Assembly (NCBI RefSeq): GCF_018143015.1
Contig: NC_054748.1
Location: 13,568,967 to 13,632,966, forward strand
DNA from: Lytechinus variegatus
Taxonomy: Eukaryota; Echinodermata; Echinoidea; Temnopleuroida; Toxopneustidae
Reading direction: 5' to 3'
Length of the DNA: 64,000 bases
Made by a program: the position numbers and the translations under genes
Shown here: positions 1 through 12,000 of the stretch, piece after piece
Layout of the letters: each line of letters starts with the position of its first letter
Position numbering within the stretch: the stretch's first letter is position 1
Notes under the pieces: model-generated
Database searches by the model: none
What the model was told of the DNA's origin: nothing
The model's input: the letters and a program-made list of their open reading frames with translations, nothing else

Positions 1-858
1 TGATCTGATCAATCTCATACATATATGGATATCCATCATTGCCATGAAACTATTTTTTTTTAAATTCATGTTTTTATTGATAAATCTAATTCAGTGTCAG
101 CCTATTTGTGTGACATAACATGGGAAAAAATACCTTCCAATCCGTTTGAATACGCCAGTGCTACAAATTTCAAACTGTAAAAGTTACTTGAATAGTAAGT
201 CTATCGTGACGTAGAGAAGGTGTCACGGTGTGTGTGTGTGGGCGGGGGGGGGGTGGGGCCATGAACCCCCCTTTTTTCACCTGATCAGGACTAAGAATAA
301 AAGAAGATAAAAGGAGAGGGGGTTAAAATTCCTGTATTGTGTAAAAACCTATTTTACAGATTTTTCTCATAAAAAATGACTGTCAAAAGTTAATTTCCTC
401 TCTCGATCGTAGCTTGTGAGGAATCGCCACATACGACATGTCTGGCACCCTCTTATTTTTTTGCTCATTACATTTCTTACCCACACTTTTGCCAAACGAA
501 CATCAACTGGCTAAAGTTTTGAGAATCTAAAAATTTGAGCCAGTCGATGTTCGACGGAAAGCATTGTCACCCAAGCAACTTTTAGCCAATCAGCGTTCAT
601 CATGTTGGCTGGTAAAAAGTTTGTAAAACTTTCAGCCAATCAGAATCGAAAGGATTGTGCACACGGCCCCTCTCCCATTTTATGTCGGTAAGATGTTATA
701 AACTTTTAGCCAATCAGAATCGAGAGTTCATGGGACTATTTTAGAATTGCTGCTTCAGTCAGCCTTCAGTTTAAGGTACACTAATTTTATTCAGATCTGA
801 AATTATTATCATATTCCAGTCGATGTGAAGCTGAGACATGAATTTGTTATCTGTTTAT
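1..858. other. Non-coding stretch at the left edge
   Basis: No exon with protein similarity is recognisable on either strand. A G homopolymer lies near 245-256. The only ordered signal is three CCAAT boxes at 586-714, listed separately. The stretch may be intergenic or belong to an upstream gene outside the window. Confidence 0.5.
584..720 (+). promoter_or_regulatory. Three CCAAT boxes (NF-Y-type sites)
   Basis: The decamer AGCCAATCAG occurs three times in the same orientation, with CCAAT at 586-590, 636-640 and 710-714. The last two copies share extra flanking bases (GCCAATCAGAATCGA), which suggests a small local duplication. Clustered CCAAT boxes with this flank are the classic NF-Y target in animal promoters. 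No TATA box or first exon can be tied to them, so promoter function is inference. Confidence 0.35.
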
Positions 859-986
859 CAGGGGCCGCGGAACGGTTTTCAAAGTGGGGGGGGGGGGGAA
901 CATGCTAAAAATCACAATTGTATGGTCATTTTTGCGTTTTTGTACAAGGTTTTGGAAACCCCCCCCCCCCGGTTCCGCGGCCCCTG
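859..986. mobile_element. Short palindromic hAT-like MITE
   Basis: Terminal inverted repeats begin CAGGGGCCGCGGAAC and end GTTCCGCGGCCCCTG around a core with a G run and a C run. The repeated flank TTTAT is seen on both sides (854-858 and 987-991). The CAG start and G-rich terminal repeat resemble non-autonomous hAT elements, but only five bases of target duplication are clear. It has no coding capacity. Confidence 0.6.
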
Positions 987-1382
987 TTTATAAACTGTGC
1001 TATACGAAATGATAATCATTGACGGCAAAGGCATAGAGAAAGTTGTAGACCGGCCAAGTTTCCCCTCATTGAATCTGAATTTAATTGGAACATACATGTC
1101 AACTTTAGACTCTAGAGGGCGTTTTGTCAATACACGTGCGTGAGTCTGCTCCGTCTGCAAATTATTCATGTAAGTTCGGCATTCTTCACTGATTTCATGA
1201 TTTGAATGTAAAAATTGGAATATTTGGTGATGAAATTTCGAACTGGTTTGTTAAATGGTTGTAAACTTGATATGTTGGACATTTTTTGTTGATTACAGAG
1301 TGTGAAATGAGAGCGAGGAATTGTCTTCGGTCCCATGTGCATATATCTGCGTGCCCGTAATGTAGGCCTATTTAATCAAACT

Positions 1383-1590
1383 CCCCGGGCATGCCGGGGG
1401 GGGGGGGCACTTCCATTCACGAGTGGATACCATGTGCGACCATGGGGTCTCGAAAAGCACCCTAAACACGTAATTTCCATATTCTGAAAATGCACGTAAT
1501 GTGCCCTATCGTGAAAAAGACATCCTTTTTACGTGTTTTTTTGGTCACGCATGGGCCATGGTATCCACTCGTCAATGTAAGTGGCCTCTC
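1383..1590. mobile_element. Palindromic MITE with GAGTGGATACCATG arms
   Basis: The arm GAGTGGATACCATG on the left is mirrored by CATGGTATCCACTC on the right, with a G run outside the left arm. The core shares words such as TTTGGTCACGC with the element at 11898-12236, so the two belong to one family. No coding sequence. Confidence 0.6.
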
Positions 1591-1603
1591 CACTCACACA
1601 ACA

Positions 1604-1633
1604 TGCGAGGTTAGTACTAATACTAACCTCGCA
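1604..1633. repeat. Small near-perfect hairpin
   Basis: TGCGAGGTTAGTA is followed after four bases by its exact reverse complement TACTAACCTCGCA. It lies just outside the MITE at 1383-1590 and is not part of its arms. Function unknown. Confidence 0.6.
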
Positions 1634-2097
1634 CAACGCATGTGGTTTCATAGTGGACTTTGACGTTTTCATTCATCACACGAATGTGAGGGAATTAGAA
1701 ACGCCAAACGTTTCAGTATTTCTCCACTAATGATTTCTTTTTAATAAATTTAGTTTAAAAAAACAAAATGAAGTGGAAATTATTTATAAAACTGTTTTTA
1801 TCGCTTACCTCCAAGTCTCAACCAGGATACTCCGTTCGATCCGTCCTTAATACTGCGGTGGAAAGTACGCAAACAACAATCGAAAAGCAATTTTTCGTAT
1901 CGAACATTCTCAATTCAAGTCGTCAGCGCGTAATAGGAAATTGTACCAAAAATCAACAGGTTGCATCTCATGTATATACTTATTGGTAAAGTACGCCATC
2001 TTTTGACAAGATGATGATGAAAGTGGATTGAACGAGCAAGAAAATAATGCTGATCGCCTAGAATGCAGCTAGCTTGCAACACCGTAAACAAAGGTAC

Positions 2098-2286
2098 GGT
2101 AGGCACTTAAGAACCAAGTTTGAAAGGACACTCGTAAAATTATGTCACTCTCGCGATGAATATTCATTAGATCCGGTTGTCTCTCTGCATGCATGCACTC
2201 GGTGTGTATTGAACACGCACGACCACGATCTAATGAATATTCATCGGCCAGAGTATCCTTTCAAACTTGGTTCTTAAGTGCCTACC
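2098..2286. mobile_element. Palindromic MITE (GGTAGGCACTTAAG ends)
   Basis: A 30-base left arm starting GGTAGGCACTTAAGAACC is mirrored at the right end, closing with GGTTCTTAAGTGCCTACC. Inner arms around TGAATATTCATTAGATC also pair, so the whole 189 bp can fold as one hairpin. No coding sequence. Confidence 0.7.
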
Positions 2287-3293
2287 GGCTTGGTGAATAA
2301 TATCGCGCGCCCTCTTTAGGCAAAAGTTGATATCAACGCTGACCAGGAGGCATCTACGTGAAGATCACGAAAAATGCTCTTATTTTATTAAAACAAACAA
2401 CAAAAAGAATTCAACAAACGGTCCATATGGTTCGGTAAGTATTATAGAAAAATCATATTTCATAGCTATGATGTAAAGTCATAGTTATTTTAGTAAAGAT
2501 GGTGTGAAAGATTCGCGTGCACCAGGTGCATATGAATCCTTCACACACGAGACGATTTGAAACCATGAGTGTGGCCCCCCTGGGTCAAACTCTTAGTTTC
2601 AGACTTTAAAAACTGGAGCTGGTGCCTCGCGCCTCGAATCGAGGCGAGTTGAGAATCCGGGGTTTTACTTTTGGGTAGGGCTGTCTGGACCCCCTCTACA
2701 GAAGCAGCAGAGACATTTGCTTATAACACTCATGTAAAAAGAAATATGGCCTGGAAGTGGAATTGGAAAACCAGACATTGCTGCCGGCTGCCACGCGCGC
2801 GCCATGCCAAGAATGGCAAATCAATGAAATGTACGATAAAAAAAATCATTATGCACTGTAAGATTAACGTTAAGAATTACGTTAAACTTCATAACTTTTT
2901 TTTAAATCGTCAAAATGATTATCAGATTAGAAGTTTAGGTCTAGAATTAGTGAGTCAATTGAAAACCAAACTATTTTGTGAAATGACAACTAAGAACTGC
3001 AAGATAAATTAGCTGATGGATATGTTGCGACACCATCGCCATCTTGGCTTTTGCGCAATCGTTGGGGCAATCGCTAGGAGGTAGTTGACCATTTTGTGTT
3101 CTGAATCTTGGCTGAGTGTGAGAGCCGTTATTATGCAAATTATTACCATTACAAAATTCGCCAAAATCGATCGATGGCAGTTTAAAAATTTGTGAATTTT
3201 TCTTGCTGTTCCTCAAAAAATTTAGGTCTTGCATTTCTTAAAGAAAAATCTGATTTTCAATTATCATTTTGTCTTTGAAGCATGTTGAAAGAT

Positions 3294-4345
3294 TACCGTA
3301 AGTAACGGTGTATTAACCGCACCCGTGTATTAACCGCACCCCCAACTTTGGACTAAAAAAAAAAAAAAAATCTTCTCACATTTACATGCATATTTGAGGT
3401 ACGAAGAAACAAAATCTAAGTTTTTCAGATTTCCAAAGTATCCAAAGAGATTACCGGTATGCAGAAATATGCTGTTCTTGATCAATTCATCTACAAATGT
3501 TAGAAAGAAAGAACGGTCCCGCCAATATTGGCAACTTACACACTCGCTCACCTCACAGTAAGTGTACACACACAGCACTGCCATTACATTGCAAACTACG
3601 ATACAGTACAAGTCATGCCAGTACATCTTATCAAATTATGATCTGTGTCTTTCCCAGCGTAGGAGGAAGAAACATTCACATTTCTTGCATCACAATCTCA
3701 CAATCACTTTCAGAAATTTGATGTCTTAGCATGAATTTTGGATACGGGATTATAGGAAGGTTCAAGAAACAAAGAAATTTGCATTTTTTACAGTTGTTTT
3801 TTACGGCTTCGTGCCGTCTCTCTCGTGCGTGGTTTACATGGTATCTTATGAAAAGCAAACAGGAAGGAAAAAAAAACAAGCTGGCGCCGGCGCGAAACGG
3901 GACTTTGAATAGCGCCAGCTTAAGTCGCACTACAACCACATTACAACGCAATCTCTAAGCTCACTCAACTCTCGCTCAGCGGTGACAAAATATTACTGAG
4001 TATGCTTGGCGTCTCTTTTAAATTAGCCAGGGAACTTCACTACTTTGAATTGAGAATAAAGTCAAAATTAGTGTCATGAAGGTGGGTGCGTTTGTTATGG
4101 ACAACATTTAATGAATATTGCAACAATCGCTTCCCATTACCCGCGGCTCATACCCCTCTAAACGACATTGCCTGGGCGGCTACGCCCGGCCACTCGATGT
4201 GTTGTGAACTGGCAGACATCGTACATGTACGGGAGGGGTTACGGCGGGCTGGCTCAGACCCGTCACCGTGTATAAACCGCACCCCCGACTTTTGCTTCTA
4301 CCCCGCCGAGAAAAAGGTGCGGTTAATACACCGTTACTTACGGTA
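3294..4345. mobile_element. 1.05-kb inverted-repeat DNA element
   Basis: The ends are TACCGTAAGTAACGGTG and CACCGTTACTTACGGTA. The motif GTGTATTAACCGCACCC is doubled just inside the left end; the right side carries a GTGTATAAACCGCACCC form and, nearer the tip, the inverted word GGTGCGGTTAATAC. The interior has no recognisable transposase; the open frames across it are short and without similarity. A non-autonomous DNA transposon of unassigned superfamily is the best reading. Confidence 0.65.
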
Positions 4346-4720
4346 TTCAAATTTTTACAGTTTTTTTGATATCTGCTGGAATGACATGGTTGTTTCAGAA
4401 CTTGTTTACATGTTTTGGTTTTGGCCTTTTGGTTTTTTTTTCTTTTTTTTTTGGGGGGGGCAGCTTGCGATTGAAACAAACAAGTTCCAAGGCATATAAG
4501 ATAGTAAGCATACCAAATGATTTTTATCCAAATGCCTCTTGGCTATTCTGGTTGATGTCGTCCTTTTTGTGCTCATTTTATTGTAGCTCCAACTTTACAA
4601 CCTCTTGACGTAAGTTCTCGTAATCCTTACCATCTTGTTCTTTCATTTTCTATTTGTTCTAGTTCATCCTTGTTCTCCTCCGCTTCCTCTTCCTTCTTGA
4701 TTTTTGTCTTCTCCATTTTC

Positions 4721-5790
4721 GTCTCACCTGCGAAGCAGAGTGAGACTATAGGCGCCGCTTTTCCGACGGCGGCGGCGTCAGCATCAAATCTTAACCTGAG
4801 GTTAAGTTTTTGAAATGACGTCATAACTTAGAAAGTATATGGACCTAGTTAATAAAACTTGGCCATAAGGTTAATCAAGTATTACTAAACATCCTATTAG
4901 AGTTTCATGTCACATGACCAAGGTCAAAGGTCATTTAGGGTCAATGAACTTAGACCATGTTGGAGGGATCAACATCGAAATCTTAACCTGAGGTTAAGTT
5001 TTTGAAATGTCATCATAACTTAGAAAATATATGGACCTAGTTCATGAAACTTGGACATAAGGTTAATCAAGTATCACTGAACATCCTGCACGAGTTTCAT
5101 GTCACATGACCAAGGTCAAAGGTCATTTAGGGTCAATGAACTTTGGCCGAATTGCGGATATCTGTTGAATTCCCATCATAACTTTGAAAGTTTATGGATC
5201 TGATTCATGAAACTTGGACATAATAGTAATCAAGCATCACTGAACATTTTGTGCAAGTTTCAGGTATCATGATTAAGGTCAAAGGTCATTCAATGAACTT
5301 TGGCCGAATTGGGGGTATCTGTTGAATTACCATCATAACTTTGAAAGTTTATTGGTCTAGTTCATTAAACTTGGATATTATAGTAATCAAGTATCTCTGA
5401 ACATCCTGTGCGCATTTCAGGTCACATGACCAAGGTCAAAGGTCAATGAACTTTGGCCGAACTGGGTGTATCTGTTGAATTACCATCATAACTTTGAAAG
5501 TTTATGGATCTGATTCATGAAACTTGTACATAAGAGTAATCAAGTATCACTGAACATCCTGTGCGAGTTTCAGGTCACATGATCAAGGTCACAGGTCATG
5601 GAAGGTCAATGAACTTTGGCCATGTTGGGGTTTTTTGTTGAATAACCATCATATCTCTGTAAGTTTATTGGTCTAGTTCATAAAAAGTGGACATAAGAGT
5701 AACCATGTATCACTGAACATCTTGTGCGAGTTTGAGTAGTATTCAAAGTCAGCACTGCTGCTATATTGAACCGCGTGGTGCAGGTGAGAC
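4721..5790. repeat. Inverted-repeat element with internal 153-192 bp tandem repeats
   Basis: Outer ends GTCTCACCTGC and GCAGGTGAGAC form an inverted repeat. Inside are about five tandem units that share words such as CCATCATAACTTTGAAAG, AAACTTGGACATAA and CACATGACCAAGGTCAAAGG. Spacing between matching AAGGTCAAAGGTCA motifs (4920, 5112, 5275, 5432, 5585) is 192, 163, 157 and 153 bp. I recall similar units as widespread in marine invertebrate genomes, but cannot name the family with certainty. The element sits just upstream of NAT10 exon 1. Confidence 0.7.
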
Positions 5791-6058
5791 GGCCAGAGGC
5801 ATTCCACTTGTTATTTTTTCTCATTTAATTTAGCAGAATAATAAGGTAAATGTAAAAGAAATAAAAGAAAATAAAAAATACATCTTCAAAAAATTTACTG
5901 TCAAAGTGTCATTGAAGATTTTTCATAATACACGTACTTGAAAATTCAATTTTTGTTTTGGAAATAATTTAAATGCTTGTCCTCTTGCTTATTTGACTAT
6001 TTATTCATATTTTGTAGAGACTGTTTGACCAAGACGTAGCGAGGAGTTGATTTTCAAG

Positions 6059-9000
6059 ATGGTTCGCAAGAAGATCGATAACCGCATCAGAGTACAGATA
6101 GAGAACGGTGTGACCCAGGGTCATAGGTCATTGTTCGTGGTTGTAGGAGACAAAGGCAAAGATCAGGTTAGTTTTCCAAGGGACTGTTGACATAGTGGGT
6201 GTCCTGTCGAAATGGATTTCCTGTCAGAGACTCATGTGCTCTATTAATAATCTTGATATCTAAACCCTTTTTTTGAAATATTTTGAAATGGAATGAATTA
6301 TCCTGTCAAATTTTCTGCTTTGTTTTGTCTCTATCTCCTTTTCCCTCTTCATCCCAAGATCTTTAAGCCCCAAAATACCCCAATAGGAAACAACAACAAA
6401 ATGAAGTTGGGAACTGGAGATGCCCCCTCCCAACAAGATAAACAATAATAGTAATCATAGTAATATACAATATTTATAAAAATGCACATTGTTTCTAAGC
6501 CCTAGATACATTGATTAAAAAATAAGTTGAAGAGTTGAATTACAGGATGGGGGAAGTAACATAAATGTATAAATAAAAGAAGAAGCTAAAAAAGTGTAAT
6601 AAATATTTTTGTTCAACATTTATTCAGCCAGCATATAGTTAAATAATCTCACAATTTGTACTTGAAAGTATATCACGTCAGTCTTCTTTTCAGTATATAG
6701 GCCTATACATATTTTTTTCAGTATTAATATTTTTTCAACATTTATTCAGCCAGCCTATAGTTAAATAATCTTACCATTTGTGCTTGAAAGTTTATAACGT
6801 CATTCTTCTTTTTAGTATTCATATATTTTTTTTCAGAATTTAGATTTTTCCCCCTCTTCCCGATACATAGGTCGTCATCCTGCATCATATGCTATCCAAG
6901 GCTGTGGTGAAGGCCAGGCCATCTGTACTATGGTGTTACAAGAAAGAACTAGGATTTAGCAGGTAGGTAAAGCATGATGAATATGCCTTAAAACATCTTG
7001 GCCCCGTCTTACAAAGAATTGCCATTGATGTAATCAATTGCAAGTATGGAAAGCCAGTAAAATCAACATATAAAATGCCTGTTCAAATTTTTTTCCAGAT
7101 ATGAATGTGTATCCATAAATTCATTTATTTCTTGACAATTTGGTGTGTTCTCCTTTGTGTACAAAGGAGTTTTTGCAATTTCCTGTAGAAAAAATTATGA
7201 CTCTGATGGATTTCCGTAGAGCGGTTGGAGCGGTTGAGACTGACTCTTGCTTTGTTATCGGTGGGCTGGTCTTTGGATTCCACCACGGCGGCCTAGCATC
7301 CTAGCATGGCGTCAATCCACAATTTGCCACTCTCCACCCAGGGGGCCGTTTCATAAAGCTGTTCGTAAGTTAAGAGCGACTTTAAGAACGACTGGTGATC
7401 CTTTCTTACGCGCTAAACCGTCGCCAATGAATATAGCATATACTACAAGAAAGGATCACCAGTCGTTCTTAAAGTCGCTCTTAACTTACGAACAGCTTTA
7501 TGAAACACCCACCAGGTGTTAAATGGGTACCTGGTAAGATGTGAAAGCCTATGTAGTATGCCTAGAAAATTGAGTCTTGGATCTCTTGTTGGAATGCTCC
7601 CCAGGGAGTGGAGAAAAAGGGATACATCGTGTGAGGGAATGCTGGGATATGATGACCTGGGTAATAGTACATACATGAAAAGTACTGAGAAACTCAAAGT
7701 AGTAAGTGCTATTATAGTATTTGTTTATAATATTTGCAGTCATCGGAAGAAACGGATGAAGCAGCTTCAAAAGAAAATCAAATCGGGAATGATGGATGTG
7801 AACGAGGACAATCCCTTTGAGCTCTTCATCGCGGCTACAAACATTCGCTATTGCTACTACTCAGAGACACATAAGATCCTGGGGAACACGTATGGGATGT
7901 GTGTGTTGCAGGTAAGGTTTTTTCTTTTTGTTTTCAGTTCATTAATAGTTATCATTGATATGATTATTTCTTTGTCAACATTGTCATTTGTATTCAGTGA
8001 TGTATAAATGAGTGGTACAGATCAATGTCTTGCTAAAGTTGCTGCGGCTGGGGATTAAAGAGAAATGCCAGTAGTTGCAGTAAACACTGATTTCATGAGA
8101 AAGTCTGTAAAACCAGGCTTAATTGTCAGAATATCATCAAGGATCTAGATCTGGTACAGTTACATAAACTGAACTTTGTGAAATCTTGAAATCTACGCTG
8201 AAAAATGATCACACTGAAGATCACCAACACAGATAGGCACACGTGGGACAGTGTATTATTAATGGTGGAATAAAGACCCGACGGAAGTGACCGAATCCAG
8301 GCTTATTTTGCTTATTTCTCAGCAATTACACAATTTCTTCCAGAATCCTTTGGCACATATTTTTTATTCATACAAACAGACACTTGGGTGGTCATTATAT
8401 TAGATTCTGTCAAAAGTCATTTTGAGATCGTTACCAAAACTGGAATTTATCTTTAATCACAGACTGTCATATATGTCTTCTCTGGCATCCGAGACCACTT
8501 GGCACAGTCCCTCCCTGGCTTTGATACATACACTGTGAGCAAAATAGTGGCAAATTGGGTCAGGTGGGGGGGGGGCAACAGCTCTGTGCTGCACATCAAA
8601 TGTCCGTTAAGGACGCCTGACATAAAATATGTTACCTGAATTTCCTGAAATTATTTTCTGCTTATGTTGTCGGCTTACATGTCATTTTGCATGGGTTTGA
8701 TTTGCTTTTGGCAGCACCAACCTATTTGTACAAAAATGCGAATCTGTTTTAAATGCCTTCTTACACATGATCCAACCAATGCGATAATGCATTATATAAC
8801 GACACGCCATAGAGGATTTGAGTGCAAGTTTTCATCACGCTTGCGTAACACCACCATTCATGGACAGAAATGAAAATTTGTTAAAAATCCTTTTTTTTCA
8901 CAACATTCCTCCAGGACTTTGAAGCCATGACCCCTAACCTCTTGGCCCGTACCATTGAGACGGTGGAGGGGGGTGGTATCGTGGTGATTCTTTTGCGCAG

Positions 9001-12000
9001 TGTGTCGTCCCTCCAGCAGCTTTATACCATGACCATGGACGTCCACTCCCGCTACCGGACCGAATCTCACCAGGACGTTGTTGCGCGCTTCAACGAACGG
9101 TGAGTGGTGAATGTTTGACTACTCTTCATCCAAGAAATGTTTAAACATTTGCATCAATTTATGCCAGCTGAGCACTCAAAGCCTGTCGTCTAAGCTTTGG
9201 TAATGGTGTGAATTTCTCAAGTGTCATCTAATCGCCACTACACACCTTACAACTCATCTACGATCCGGTTTAGGGACAAACATTCTTTTTAAGATATAAT
9301 GATAATATATACATATAACTTTGTTTGAGGTTCACAATAAATATTAAAACAATTCTATCAACTTTTAAATGATTGCAAATCTTTTGGTTGTAGTAATGGC
9401 CAACTTGGCTAACAACGGAGCTTATCCTACGTTTGTGGTGACATCATTAGGAGTCTCAATTTCAATCGCTTTAAACTAGGAAGAGGAATGAAATAGCCAT
9501 TAAGTTTAATTCGAGTATTCTTTTGATGGTTCAAAACCTTGGAATCTAGATAGTTCCATTACATGTATTTAATCTTCCCATCTTGACTGGACCTCTAGGA
9601 AGAACAGAGCCATTATATCAATGGCTCTGAATAGAGTGATCCATCCGCATATTTTTATGTGCATGTTTATATATTTATATTTGATATCATATCTTGTGCA
9701 ATGTATTTTATTGTGATTTTTATACGGTAAATAAAACCAAACCAAACCAAAAGCTATAATATATTAAAAATTTTAGTTGTAGGCAAATTGTGAGGTGTGC
9801 GGTAGCCCTAACATTTCAATTTAAATATAGTCTCTTTTTTTTATTCATGATCATGTTGTGACTATCTAAACTTTGAATTTGTGAATATCCAACTCTCTTT
9901 CTCGGTTATGTTTATTTTTCGTACAAAATGGGTCTATATAAAAAAAATATTAGATTAAATATGCAAATATATTCATTCTTGATGCATAACATATGTTTAT
10001 TTCTACACTTTTATTATAGATTCTTGTTGTCACTTGCATCGTGTAATAACTCTATGGTGTTGGATGATGAGCTTCAGATACTACCAATCTCATCACATAC
10101 CCTAAACATCGAGCCGGTTCCCCATAAAACAAAGGTAAAAGACTACTGAATTTATTTATCTATTAAAACTTGACCGAGTTAAATTTAAAGTGCCTACGAC
10201 TATGCCGTGTAATCACAAACAGAGCTACGAAGTGGTATGGTTTTTCCGTTTTTAGTACTGAAAAATTAGAATATTGAGGGTTTCATGCAAAATACAGATT
10301 TTCTTAAGTATCATTTTTTTGTGTTGTACTACTGTATTTCTTTCAAAATACTGATTTCCTCACCAAAATACTGATGTTCAGCCTTACAAATAGTGAAATG
10401 TTTTTGTTCAGGTTGGTAGTTCTGCACAAAGCGAAGTATTTAAGTTACAGCTATGGTAACCTTGCTATAAAGGTGGCGATCATAGTCACACGGCTCAGCA
10501 GCCAATCAATATCAAGATTGCCAATGGTTCTTGCCATAATGACAAAGTAGACAAATCTTCATGAAATGGGTAATTGATCACTTTAAGGTCAATTGTAATA
10601 ATTGCGTCATCAATCATTCTAGAAAGGTATCATTCTTTGTAAGTTATCTTTTGAATGATTCTTAAAAATTTGTGAAACTGTAAAGGCAGTTATTGTTATG
10701 TAATTTCTAAACAGCATACCTGGATGTCTCAAATTTGTTCTCAAAAAATGCGCAAGACTTGGAAGTAAAGAGTCAGCGAACAGCATGGTCAAACATTTTT
10801 GCAGCGGTGGGATTATTGCGAAAAATGTGGAGGGTGGTGCTGAAAAGCCCCCCCCCCTTCCCAGGAAGGTTTGGGTTAATATGCAGCTTATAAGTTGTAT
10901 AGAGGTGTTGTGGCTGAGTAGATAAGTCTCTGTACTTTAACCCTTTGAACCCGGAATTATTAGGGGCGGTCGTGACATACACCCTGAATTATTTGCACAT
11001 AAAAGACTTCTCGACCACATTCACACAATTCCCCATGAATCGAGACCCAATGGCACCTTGCCCCCGCTAGTACCCGGACCAGGCCAGCTGAAGTTGTTTG
11101 GCTTCCCGGAGACCTAGCCTACAATCAGAAATATCGAATTTAGTGTCTGTTTTTGGCTCAAAATCACTGTTTTCACCAAAGTCAGATATACCAATTGCTT
11201 CCCCATAGTAAGCATGTGACTCGCCGCGTATTACACTGTGTGTTACCGCATATACGACACGAGCAACCACAAAAAAGTGGCATATTTTGGCAATTTTTGA
11301 AGCTAAATCCTTCCGAAATCATTGCTGACATTGACTGAAATTATCGACTAAATATTCCTACACGTACTAGAAAGATGACGTCATTTTAGAAGACCACCTG
11401 ACATTTAGAATCCATGCTTTTGAAGTCACATGGCTGTAGGAATACCGGCCTATCGGGTATTTGCGTGTTTTCTGGCAGGCCGGTATTCCGGCCTATCGGG
11501 TTCAAAGGGTTAAAGAACCTAAAGGTCCACTGCAGTACCCACTTCTTTTGACAAGGTGTTTACCTACATTTGCCACTACCCAGGTGTAGTAAATGGGTGT
11601 TTGGTAAGAAGGAATTCCTTGAATGCTTGAGCGCCCAATCAGGGTAGCTCCACAACAGTGGGGGTAATAGTATTCAGGGCTCAGAAATATTTATTTATGT
11701 CATGTGACCAAACTTTTTAATGGAATATTGGTTCTTTTTGCAAATATTTTGAAATCTAGGAGGAGTCCCAGAGTCCTGCAGAGATTGAACTAAAGGAGTT
11801 GAAAGCGTCACTGCAAGACACTCAACCTGTGGGAGCCCTTATCAACTGTGCTAAAACACTAGACCAGGTATGCCCATATACATTGTCCAATACAAAACCC
11901 CAGGGGGGCCTGTTAGCAATATTGCTGTACACACTCGCAACCACATCATGTACGAACCACCTTAAACAAGTTTTATACATCGGTCAAATCTTTATATTAT

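Noticed and set aside
2671-3012. 113-codon frame
   Set aside because: No recognised domain, AT-driven Lys/Asn-rich composition, and no splice or promoter context.
4086-4499. 137-codon frame upstream of NAT10
   Set aside because: It spans the end of an inverted-repeat element and a T/G homopolymer; no similarity seen.
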